A DNA stretch of 64,000 bases, from the NCBI RefSeq assembly GCF_036010665.1, contig NZ_CP108581.1, positions 503,501-567,500 on the forward strand, given 5' to 3'. Numbering within the stretch: the first letter of the stretch is position 1; each line of letters begins with the position of its first letter. The notes under the pieces were generated by a model. It ran no database searches. It was not told where the DNA came from and worked only from the letters and a program-made list of their open reading frames with translations. This DNA is from Microbispora sp. NBC_01189 (GTDB taxonomy: Bacteria > Actinomycetota > Actinomycetes > Streptosporangiales > Streptosporangiaceae). The position numbers and the translations under genes are program-made. This document shows positions 55,138 to 62,800 of this stretch, piece after piece.

Positions 55138-56016
55138 ATGAGTGACCGCCCGGGCAGGTCGGACGACACGGCCGGCGATGCGACTGGCGACACGGCCGGC
55201 GACACGGCTGACGACGCCCTGGAGCGGCTGACGGCCCGGCTGCGCCGGGAGGACGCGCTCGTCGTCGCCTACTCCGGCGGGGCCGACTCCGCGCTGCTCG
55301 CCTTCGCCGCCGCCCGGGTGCTCGGCCGGCGGGCCCTCGCCGTCACCGCGGTCTCCCCCAGCCTGGCCGCCTCCGAGCGGGCCGCCGCCCGCGCGTTCGC
55401 GCGGCGCCACGGCCTCGCCCACCTGGAGGTGTGCACCGACGAGGCCGAACGGCCCGAGTACGCCGCCAACGGCGCCGACCGGTGCTACCACTGCAAGTCG
55501 GCGCTGTTCGACGCCGTCGCGCCGCTGGCGGCGGCGATGGGCGCCCGGGTCGCCCTCGGGACGAACCTCGACGACCTCGGCGACCACCGCCCGGGGCAGC
55601 GGGCCGCGGCCGAGCGCGGAGCCGTCGCGCCGCTGGTGGACGCCGGGCTGACCAAGGCCGGCGTCCGCCTGGTCAGCCGCGGGCTCGGGCTGGTCACCGC
55701 CGACAAGCCCGCCGCGCCGTGCCTGGCCTCGCGGGTGAGCTACGGCGACCCGGTCACGCCAGAAGTGCTGGCCAGGGTCGAGGCCGCCGAGGCCGCGCTG
55801 CGCGGTCTCGGCTTCCCGGTGTGCCGGGTGCGCGCGCACGCGGGCGGCACGCTCGCCCGGGTGGAGGTGCCGCGGGACGAGATCCCGCGCGTGACCGAGG
55901 CGCGCGAGCGCGTCGACGCCGCCGTCCGCGGCGCCGGCTTCACCTTCTGCTCGCTGGATCTCTCAGGCTTCGCGTCCGGGCGGCTGAACGCCCTGCTGCC
56001 GCTGCTCCCCTCCTGA
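55138..56016 (+). CDS. larE: Nickel-pincer cofactor sulfur transferase LarE
   Basis: Protein of 292 residues. It has the PP-loop SGGADSALL (46-54) for AMP activation and PAAPCLASRVSYGD with Cys195, the position of the sulfur-giving cysteine. RCYHCK adds Cys116 and Cys119, so three cysteines could hold an iron-sulfur cluster, as proposed for some LarE proteins. ATG at 55138 is chosen because GGAGG lies five bases ahead; a GTG at 55126 is possible. The first 25 residues are an Asp/Gly/Thr repeat. Its last 54 bases overlap the convergent fructosidase gene. It completes the LarA-B-C-E set. Confidence 0.9.
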   Translation: MSDRPGRSDDTAGDATGDTAGDTADDALERLTARLRREDALVVAYSGGADSALLAFAAARVLGRRALAVTAVSPSLAASERAAARAFARRHGLAHLEVCTDEAERPEYAANGADRCYHCKSALFDAVAPLAAAMGARVALGTNLDDLGDHRPGQRAAAERGAVAPLVDAGLTKAGVRLVSRGLGLVTADKPAAPCLASRVSYGDPVTPEVLARVEAAEAALRGLGFPVCRVRAHAGGTLARVEVPRDEIPRVTEARERVDAAVRGAGFTFCSLDLSGFASGRLNALLPLLPS

Positions 56017-57300
56017 GGGCCCGGTGGTGGGCCCAGTGATAGGCCCGGTGACAGGCGCGACCACACGGGTGCGGGCTCCGTCGAGGGCGAGCCGGAAGAC
56101 CGGCGCGATCGTCCCGCCGAAGGCGGCCCGCGCCTCGGCGGCCCCGGCCCGCCAGGGGTCCGCGCCGCCGCCGGTGGACCGGTAGTTGACGAAGCTCACG
56201 ACGCGCAGATCGGGCAGCACCAGCCAGGCGTACGCCTGGTCGGGCTCCTCCGGAGGATTGGCGGCCACCAGCCCCGACCCGTTGAGCGGCGCGTACGGCC
56301 CGGTCAGGCGGGGCGCGACGAAGCCGTAGAGCCCTGTGGGCGCGCTTCCCGGCGGGTGGAACGAGTGGCGCTGGGTCGAGAAGAACAGGTAGTACGACGA
56401 GTCGCGGACCACGACGTGCGGCCGTTCGATCTCGTGGCTGACGCCGTCGGCCACGAGGAGAGGAGGCAGCAGCGACCAGCCGCCGTCCCGCGCTTCGGCG
56501 AGGGCCACCGCGCCCATGTAGCCGCCGTCGCCGTCGTTCACACCGTGGTTCACACCGTCTCCGCCCGCGGGCGCCGCGGCGGATCCCGCCACGGATGCCG
56601 CCACGGATGCCGCCACGGATGCCGCCACGGATGCCGCGACAAGGAGGTACTCACGCCCGTCGGCCGGGTCGCGGAACCAGCCCGGGTCGCGGAACGCCCT
56701 GATCCGCCCCGGTCCCCCGTCGATCTCGTCGGCCGGCAGGTAGGCCCGGCCGTCGGACCGGAGGACCTCCCGGTGCCCGGCGGCCCGGTCGAGCAGGACG
56801 CGGCCGCCTTCGGCGACGACCACGGCGGGCCGGGTCTCGACGACGCTCTGGAGGAACGTCGGGCGTGCCTCGCCCCGCCGCCCGGCCGCCGTGTAGAAGA
56901 CCGACACGGTGCCGTCGGGGCGGCGGACCGCCGATCCGGACCACTCGCGGCTGCCCGGTGAGGCTCCGTCGGCGAACGCGGGCCCGAGGTCGTGCCAGTC
57001 GTCGCCGTCCCTGGCGAGCAGCCGGATCCGGGCGTGGTCGTGGCGCTCCTCCGGGTGGCCGGCGGCGGGCGCGGAGAGCGCCATCCACAGCTCACGGCCG
57101 AGGACCACGGACGTCGAGCCGTCCTCCTCCTGGACCGGCCACAGGTCCCAGACGTCGTCGCCGGGCAGCACCCGCGGCGGGGCGCCGGCGGGCGGCGCCG
57201 TCGTCTCCGGCGCGGAGGCCAGCGGGCCGGTGGTCAGCGGGCCGGGGGTGAGCAGGTCGAGATGCCGCCGCGTCCAGCGCGCGGGGCCGTCGTCGTTCAC
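55963..57300 (-). CDS. Glycoside hydrolase family 68 fructosidase, no signal peptide
   Basis: Protein of 445 residues of the levansucrase/invertase family. Nucleophile Asp52 (DVWDLWPVQ), EWSGSAV at 119-124, transition-state Asp205 (RAFRDPGWFRDP) and acid/base Glu292 (EIERPHVVV). There is no signal peptide, so it acts in the cytoplasm, hydrolysing sucrose or short fructans imported by the ABC system of the same operon, rather than polymerising outside. A 12-base repeat gives a VAASVAASVAAS insert at about 221-237. GTG at 57300. The tail TGPITGPTTGP overlaps larE in antisense. Confidence 0.87.
   Translation of the reverse strand: MNDDGPARWTRRHLDLLTPGPLTTGPLASAPETTAPPAGAPPRVLPGDDVWDLWPVQEEDGSTSVVLGRELWMALSAPAAGHPEERHDHARIRLLARDGDDWHDLGPAFADGASPGSREWSGSAVRRPDGTVSVFYTAAGRRGEARPTFLQSVVETRPAVVVAEGGRVLLDRAAGHREVLRSDGRAYLPADEIDGGPGRIRAFRDPGWFRDPADGREYLLVAASVAASVAASVAASVAGSAAAPAGGDGVNHGVNDGDGGYMGAVALAEARDGGWSLLPPLLVADGVSHEIERPHVVVRDSSYYLFFSTQRHSFHPPGSAPTGLYGFVAPRLTGPYAPLNGSGLVAANPPEEPDQAYAWLVLPDLRVVSFVNYRSTGGGADPWRAGAAEARAAFGGTIAPVFRLALDGARTRVVAPVTGPITGPTTGPSGGEQRQQGVQPPGREA
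56588..56635 (-). repeat. Four perfect 12-base tandem repeats in the GH68 gene
   Basis: GCCACGGATGCC repeated four times without error, encoding an AASV unit on the minus strand. In-frame, so the protein is only lengthened; a likely site of repeat-number variation. Confidence 0.9.
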
Positions 57301-57304
57301 GCGG

Positions 57305-58129
57305 TCATCCCTTCAGCGAGCCCTGCAGCAGAGCCGTGACGAAGCGGCGCTGGAAGATCAGGAAGATGGCGAGTGTGGGGGTCAGGATCAGCAGCGAGCC
57401 CGCGCACAGCAGCGGGATGTCCGTGCCCCACTGTCCCTGGAAGGCGCCCAGGGCTCCGGACATCGTCCGTTTCAGCGGGTCGTCGACGAGGACGATGGCC
57501 AGCAGGAACTGGTTCCAGGTCCACAGGAACAGCAGGATGGCGAGGGACGACAGCGCCGGCATGGCGAGCGGCACGTGGATGCGCCAGAAGAGCTGCCAGA
57601 GGTTCGCCCCGTCCATCCGCGCGCTCTCGGACAGCTCGTCGGGCATGTTCACGAAGTGCGCCCGCATCCAGAACACCGCGAACGGCATGAACAGCCCGAT
57701 GAGCGGCAGGATGATGGCCCACCTGGTGTTCAGCAGGCCCATGTCGCGCACCTGGTAGTACAGCGGCGTGATGATTCCCTCGAAGGGAAGCGTCAGTCCG
57801 AGCACGAAGGTCAGGAACACCACGTTGCGTCCCGCGATGCGGAGGTGGCCGATGGCGAAGCCCGCCAGCGTCGCGAGGAGCAGCGAGACGGGCACCACGC
57901 CGAGGACGATGAGCGCGCTCGACTTCACCAGCTCGCCCATCCGCGCCGCCTGGAAGGCCGTGACGAAGTTGCCCCAGTGCGGGTCGGCGGGCCAGTCGAG
58001 ACCGGACGGGTAGCCGCCCGGCGGGTGCAGGGCCGTGACGAACAGGCTGGCGAACGGCATGAGCGTGGCCGCCATCAGCAGGACGAGCAGCACCCTCCCG
58101 CTCCACGTCTCCCCGCGTCCGACGATCAT
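57305..58129 (-). CDS. Sugar ABC transporter permease (MalG type)
   Basis: Protein of 274 residues with six membrane spans; TLMPFASLFVTALHPPGGYPSG, LSESARMDGANLWQLFWRIHVPLAMPALSSLAIL (EAA coupling loop) and RRFVTALLQGSLKG at the end, standard for carbohydrate-uptake family 1 systems. ATG overlaps the first permease's stop (ATGA). No ATPase gene is in the operon, so a shared MsiK-type ATPase elsewhere is expected. Confidence 0.9.
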   Translation of the reverse strand: MIVGRGETWSGRVLLVLLMAATLMPFASLFVTALHPPGGYPSGLDWPADPHWGNFVTAFQAARMGELVKSSALIVLGVVPVSLLLATLAGFAIGHLRIAGRNVVFLTFVLGLTLPFEGIITPLYYQVRDMGLLNTRWAIILPLIGLFMPFAVFWMRAHFVNMPDELSESARMDGANLWQLFWRIHVPLAMPALSSLAILLFLWTWNQFLLAIVLVDDPLKRTMSGALGAFQGQWGTDIPLLCAGSLLILTPTLAIFLIFQRRFVTALLQGSLKG

Positions 58130-59049
58130 GAGGATCTGTCCTTCGTGAGCCACTGGATGGGTATGGCGACGACGATGACGAGCACCATGAGCACGACGGC
58201 GAGAGCGGAGGCCGTGCCCACCTGCCGTTCGGAGAAGGCGAGGTAGTAGATCTCCAGCCCGGGGACCATCGTCGCGTTCCCCGGGCCTCCCTGGGTCGCG
58301 ACGTACACGATGTCGAAGCTCGCCAGGGCCGCGATCACGGTCACCGTGACGCAGACGCCGATCTCCTGGCGCAGGCTCGGCACGGTGATCGAGACGAACT
58401 CGCGGATCGGCCCGGCGCCGTCCATCCGGGCCGCCTCGTACAGCGCCGGATCGATCTTGCTCATCCCGGACAGGAGCAGGATCGTGCACAGGCCGAGGAG
58501 CACCCACGCGCCGATCACGCCGACCGCCGGCAGGGCGGTGGAGAAGTCGCCCAGCCAGGCGCGCGTCACGCCGCCGAGACCGATGTGCGACAGCAACTGG
58601 TTGACCAGGCCGGTGGACGACAGCAGCCAGCTCCACGTGATGCCCGCCGCGACGAGCGGGATGACCTGCGGCAGGAACAGGACCGTCCGGGCGGCCAGCG
58701 CGAGCCGGCTCGCGGCGATCCGCCGGATCGTCGAGGCGATCACGAGGCCGAGCACGACCGGGATCAGGCTGAAGAAGACGATCAGCTTGACCGCGTTAAG
58801 GATGGTCGCGAACAGGTCGGGGTCGGTGAACACCTTCCCGTAGTTGCCGAGCCCGACCCAGGTGGACGAGCCGATGCCGTCCCAGCGGTACACCGAGTAC
58901 TGGAAGGTGAGGACGATCGGCCGTAGCACGAAGACCGCGTAGACGGCCAGCGCCGGAGCGACGAACAGCCAGCCGACCCAGCTCGGGGTGCGGAGCCCCG
59001 CCGCGCGGGCGGGGCCCGGCCTTCTCGTCTTCGGAGTCCGCCGTGCCAT
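58126..59049 (-). CDS. Sugar ABC transporter permease (MalF type)
   Basis: Protein of 307 residues, about six spans: GWLFVAPALAVYAVFVLRPIVLTFQYSVYRWDG, YEAARMDGAGPIREFVSITVPSLRQEI (EAA loop), IAALASFDIVYVATQGGPGNAT. Partner of the neighbouring MalG-type permease; six bases separate it from the binding-protein gene. Confidence 0.9.
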   Translation of the reverse strand: MARRTPKTRRPGPARAAGLRTPSWVGWLFVAPALAVYAVFVLRPIVLTFQYSVYRWDGIGSSTWVGLGNYGKVFTDPDLFATILNAVKLIVFFSLIPVVLGLVIASTIRRIAASRLALAARTVLFLPQVIPLVAAGITWSWLLSSTGLVNQLLSHIGLGGVTRAWLGDFSTALPAVGVIGAWVLLGLCTILLLSGMSKIDPALYEAARMDGAGPIREFVSITVPSLRQEIGVCVTVTVIAALASFDIVYVATQGGPGNATMVPGLEIYYLAFSERQVGTASALAVVLMVLVIVVAIPIQWLTKDRSS

Positions 59050-59055
59050 CGGCGC

Positions 59056-60414
59056 TCAGCTCCCCGCGACCTGGCTCGTGTAGTCGCTCTGCACCGACTT
59101 GAGCAGCCCGTCGGGGGTCTGCTGCCCGGCGACCAGCTTCTGCAGCTGCGGGGTCCAGCTCTTGGCGTAGATCGCGCCCGTTGCGTTGGCGATGAAGTCC
59201 ATCGCGCCGTTGTCCTTGCCGATCTTCGCGCCCGCCTCCAGGGTGCTCGCGGTGACCGTGCCCGCCTTGACCTCGGGCATCGCCGCGTCGGCGGGGCCCA
59301 TCGGGTGGGAGCCGCCGACCGCCACGCCGATCTCCCGCGCCTTCGCGTCGGTCGCCACCCAGTTGAGGAAGAACGCCGCGCAGTCGGCGTTCTTGGCCCG
59401 GGAGCTGATCCCGAAGGTCAGCGGCGCGGACATCGCGGCCTGGCCGCCGCCCTCCTGCTCCGGCGGCATCAGGAAGAAGCCGACGTCGCCCGGCATCTGC
59501 TTGTCGAGGTTCCCCGACTCCCAGTCGCCGTTGAACATGAAGAGGCCCTCACCCTTGATGAAACGGCTCATCATCGTCGCGTAGTCGACGGCGTTGACGT
59601 CCTTCCAGAAGTACCCGGCCTTGATCCACTTCTCCAGGTGCCGCGTCGCCTCCAGGTTCGACGGCGTGTCGATGGTGGCTCCCGGCTTCTGGAAGATCCA
59701 GTCGTTGATCGGCCCGGGGGGACCGTAGGCGGCCATCAGGTCCTGCAGCGGGAAGGCGAGCCCGCCGGTGGCTCCGCCGTTGAACTGGGCGATGGGCGGG
59801 ACGCCCGCGCTCTTGGCCTTCGCGAGGGCGTCGTCCAGCTCCGCCAGGGTGGCCGGGGGCGCCGACATCCCGATCTTCGCGGCCAGCTTCTTGTTGTAGA
59901 AGACGCCGGTCATGCTGAAGTTCAGTCCCATGGCGTACAGGGAGCCCTCGCCGCGGGTCTTCCCGCCGGGGACCATCCGCATCTGCTGGAGCTGCGACGC
60001 CGGCCAGGAGTCCCAGCCGAACGCCTTGGCGTAGCCGTCGAGGTTCTTCAGCAGGTTGTTCTTGACGAGCTCGGACACCTGGGGAAGCCGCATCAGGTCC
60101 GGCGGATCGTCCGCCAGGACGCGCGGCGCGTTCTGGGTGATGACCGCGAACTGGTCCTCGCGGATGTTCCACGTGACGTTCGGATGCTGTTTGGTGAACT
60201 CGTCGGCGAGATCCTTCGGCACCGGGAAGCCGGTCTCGAAGTAGCCGTTGAGCGTGACCGGCGCCGTACCGCAGGTGGGCGCGGACGAGGGGGACGTGCC
60301 GGTGGCCTCCGCCTGGGGGGCGTCGCCTCCCGGGGCCCCGCACCCCGCCGCCAGCGCCCCTCCCAGCGCGACCGTAAGCACCGCTCCGTTCCATCGGCGG
60401 ATTCGACGCGACAT
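59056..60414 (-). CDS. Sugar ABC transporter extracellular binding lipoprotein
   Basis: Protein of 452 residues with lipobox LAAGC (Cys25). Family-1 solute-binding signs: VTLNGYFETGFPVPKDLADEFTKQHPNVTWNIREDQF, PPDLMRLPQVSELVKNNLLKNLDGYAKAFGWDSWP, LYAMGLNFSMTGVFYNKKLAAKIGM and FNGDWESGNLDKQMPGDVGFFLMPP. ATG at 60414 has AAGGAG six bases ahead. With the two permeases and GH68 gene it suggests import of sucrose or fructo-oligosaccharides. Confidence 0.88.
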   Translation of the reverse strand: MSRRIRRWNGAVLTVALGGALAAGCGAPGGDAPQAEATGTSPSSAPTCGTAPVTLNGYFETGFPVPKDLADEFTKQHPNVTWNIREDQFAVITQNAPRVLADDPPDLMRLPQVSELVKNNLLKNLDGYAKAFGWDSWPASQLQQMRMVPGGKTRGEGSLYAMGLNFSMTGVFYNKKLAAKIGMSAPPATLAELDDALAKAKSAGVPPIAQFNGGATGGLAFPLQDLMAAYGPPGPINDWIFQKPGATIDTPSNLEATRHLEKWIKAGYFWKDVNAVDYATMMSRFIKGEGLFMFNGDWESGNLDKQMPGDVGFFLMPPEQEGGGQAAMSAPLTFGISSRAKNADCAAFFLNWVATDAKAREIGVAVGGSHPMGPADAAMPEVKAGTVTASTLEAGAKIGKDNGAMDFIANATGAIYAKSWTPQLQKLVAGQQTPDGLLKSVQSDYTSQVAGS

Positions 60415-60426
60415 GTGCGTCTCCTT

Positions 60427-60460
60427 GGGTTGCTCGGATTGGGTTGCTCGGATTGGTTGC
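60427..60460. repeat. 14-base tandem repeat in the leader of the binding-protein gene
   Basis: GGGTTGCTCGGATT twice in full (60427-60440, 60441-60454), then a partial third copy GGTTGC. It lies between the start codon of the binding protein and the LacI operator. A slippage product, perhaps recent. Confidence 0.85.
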
Positions 60461-60518
60461 ATGAACAGACCGCTCGGGGATCCCCTCGACGGCGGACGCC
60501 GGACACCCCGGGAGTCGG

Positions 60519-60538
60519 TTGCTAAATCGGATTAGCAA
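60519..60538. promoter_or_regulatory. LacI-family operator between the transporter operon and the regulator gene
   Basis: TTGCTAAATCGGATTAGCAA: arms TTGCTAA and TTAGCAA are perfectly complementary around a six-base centre, size and AT/CG pattern typical of LacI-family sites. It lies 105 bases from the binding-protein start and 63 from the regulator start, so the LacI protein probably controls both operon and itself. Confidence 0.75.
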
Positions 60539-60600
60539 TGCGATAGTCTCACCATACGTGTCGCGGGGTGTCAACCCCTCACAGCACAGGAGGTCGCTCG

Positions 60601-61662
60601 GTGAGCCCACGACGGGTCACGCTGGCGGACGTCGCCAAGATCGCCGGTGTCTCGCCGACGACCGCGTCGCTCGTGTTGTCCGGACGCGGGCGGGAGCTGC
60701 GCATCTCCCAGGATGTCGAGCAGCGCGTGCTCAAGGCCGCGGCCGAGTTGCAGTATCGGCCAAACATCGTATCCGTAGGCCTACGAACTGGGACAACTCG
60801 GACTATAGGCTTCGTCTCGGACACGATCGCCACGTCGCGGCTCGCCGGCGACATGATCAAGGGGGCGCTGGAGGCCGCGCGGGAGCGCGGCTTCATGCTG
60901 TTCATCGGTGAGACGGAGGGAGATCCCGAGCTCGAACGTCTCCTGCTGCAGGCCATGCACGACCGTCAGGTGGACGGGCTCATCCTGGCCGCGATGTACA
61001 CGCGGACCATCAGGGTGCCCAAGGGGATGGGGACCGCCCCCGCCGTGCTGCTCAACGCGCTGCCCAAGCAGCGGTCTCCGCTGCCCTCGGTGCTCCCCGA
61101 CGAGGTCGAGGCCGGGCGCCGCGCCGCGCGGGTCCTGCTCGACGCCGGCCATCGCGAGGGCATCCATCTGATCGGCGCCGGTCCCGGGCGGCGCGACGTT
61201 CCCCCGGGCGGCAGCGTCGCGGCCGTCGAACGGCTCATCGGCATCCGGGAGGCGCTCGGCGAGGCGGGGGTCAAGCCGGCGGGCGGCCACGTCTGCGCCG
61301 ACTGGCAGCCGGAGTACGGCCTCGCCGCGACCAGGGCGCTGCTGGAGGTCGCGCGGCCCCGCGCGTTGATCTGCTTCAACGACCGGGTCGCCCTGGGCGC
61401 CTACCAGGCGCTCGACGACTTCGGGCTGAAAGTGCCCGGCGACGTCTCGGTCGTCTCCTTCGACGACCACCCCATCGCCGCGTGGATGCGCCCCAAGCTG
61501 ACGACGGTGGCGCTCCCCCACTACGAACTGGGCCGCAAGGCGGTGGACGTCCTGTTCGCGGAGATGGGCCGTGACGGTGACGACGCCGCGCCGGAGGGCG
61601 AGGTGCACCGGGTGCCGATGCCCGTCCGCCTCCGGGAGTCGGTCGCCGCCGCGACCTCGTGA
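60601..61662 (+). CDS. LacI-family transcriptional regulator
   Basis: Repressor of 353 residues. HTH: VTLADVAKIAGVSPTTASLVLSGRG (residues 6-30) with hinge LQYRPNIVSVGLRTG. Effector domain: IGFVSDTIATSRLAGDMIKGALEAARERGFMLFIGETEG, then ALICFNDRVALGAYQALDDFGLKVPGDVSVVSFDDHPIAAWMRPKLTTV. GTG at 60601 with AGGAGG seven bases ahead; an 11-codon longer start lacks it. Divergent from the GH68/ABC operon. Confidence 0.92.
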   Translation: MSPRRVTLADVAKIAGVSPTTASLVLSGRGRELRISQDVEQRVLKAAAELQYRPNIVSVGLRTGTTRTIGFVSDTIATSRLAGDMIKGALEAARERGFMLFIGETEGDPELERLLLQAMHDRQVDGLILAAMYTRTIRVPKGMGTAPAVLLNALPKQRSPLPSVLPDEVEAGRRAARVLLDAGHREGIHLIGAGPGRRDVPPGGSVAAVERLIGIREALGEAGVKPAGGHVCADWQPEYGLAATRALLEVARPRALICFNDRVALGAYQALDDFGLKVPGDVSVVSFDDHPIAAWMRPKLTTVALPHYELGRKAVDVLFAEMGRDGDDAAPEGEVHRVPMPVRLRESVAAATS

Positions 61663-61747
61663 TCGGGCCGCATGATCCGGCGGCCGCGCGAAGGCGTTCC
61701 GGCAGCCGTGCCCGGGCTGCCGGAACCCCCTCAGTGCCCGGAACCCC

Positions 61748-62800
61748 TCAGTTCTGTGACTTGCCCCCGGTCAGCCGGGAGATCGCCAGGGCGGTGAGGA
61801 TGATCGCCCCGTTGAGCGCGTCGATCCACTGGGCGGGCACGCCCGCCAGCGTCAGGACGTTCTGGATCATGTAGAGCAGCAGGATGCCGGTGAACGCGCC
61901 GAACACCGTTCCCTTGCCTCCGTTGAGGCTGACCCCTCCGATGACGGCGGCCGCGAACACCGTGAAGATCGCTCCGTTCCCCTGGGAGGCGGCGACGGAG
62001 GCGAGCCGGCCCGACAGCAGGAGCCCGCCGAGCGCGGCCAGCGCGCCGGCGGAGATCAGCGTGATCCACAGCACCCGGTCCGTACGGATGCCCGCCGCCT
62101 TGGCGGCGTCCACGTTGCCGCCGATGGCGTACAACGCGCGCCCGAACCGGGTGAACCCCAGCAGCACGATCCCGGCCGCGAACAGCAGCAGGCAGATCCA
62201 GATCGACGCGGGCACGCCGAACCACATCGCCGAGCCGAGGTAGGCCATGGGCGCCGGGAGGTTGAAGAAGGTCTGCCCGCCGGAGATGCCCGTCAAAAGG
62301 CCGCGCAGCACGATGAGCATGCCCAGCGTGACGATGAAGCCGTTGAGCCCGAATCGGACGATGAACAGCGAGTTCACCATTCCGACGAGCACGCCGACCA
62401 GGAGGGTGATCGGGATCGCCCACGCCCCGGGCACCAGCCCGAGCCCGTGTCCCGCCCCCGCCGCGACCGTCAGCCAGGCGGCCACCCCGGGAGCCAGCCC
62501 GAAGGTCGACTCCAGCGACAGGTCCATCCGGCCGGCGACGAGCACGAGCGTCTGCGCCAGGACGAGCAGCGAGATCTCCGACATCGTCTGCAGGATGTTG
62601 ATCAGGTTGTCGGCCTGCAGGAAGATCGGGCTCACGATCTGCCCGACGATCGCGATCACGATGATCGCGGGGACCAGGGCGAAGTCCCGCAGCCGGGCCA
62701 GCGGGATCGGAGAGCGGCGCCTTCCCGTTTCCGCGCTCTCCGGCGGCGCGGAGCCCTGGGGGTGCCCCGTCCCGGGGTGGGCGGCGGTGGTCTCAGGCAT
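61748..62800 (-). CDS. Sugar ABC transporter permease (ribose/rhamnose type)
   Basis: Membrane protein of 350 residues, BPD_transp_2 family: NILQTMSEISLLVLAQTLVLVAGRMDLSLESTFGLAPGVAAWL, GLNGFIVTLGMLIVLRGLLTGISGGQTF, GRALYAIGGNVDAAKAAGIRTDRVLWITLI and GGVSLNGGKGTVFGAFTGILLL. Overlaps the ATPase gene by eight bases. Ligand not deducible; no binding protein within the window. Confidence 0.88.
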   Translation of the reverse strand: MPETTAAHPGTGHPQGSAPPESAETGRRRSPIPLARLRDFALVPAIIVIAIVGQIVSPIFLQADNLINILQTMSEISLLVLAQTLVLVAGRMDLSLESTFGLAPGVAAWLTVAAGAGHGLGLVPGAWAIPITLLVGVLVGMVNSLFIVRFGLNGFIVTLGMLIVLRGLLTGISGGQTFFNLPAPMAYLGSAMWFGVPASIWICLLLFAAGIVLLGFTRFGRALYAIGGNVDAAKAAGIRTDRVLWITLISAGALAALGGLLLSGRLASVAASQGNGAIFTVFAAAVIGGVSLNGGKGTVFGAFTGILLLYMIQNVLTLAGVPAQWIDALNGAIILTALAISRLTGGKSQN

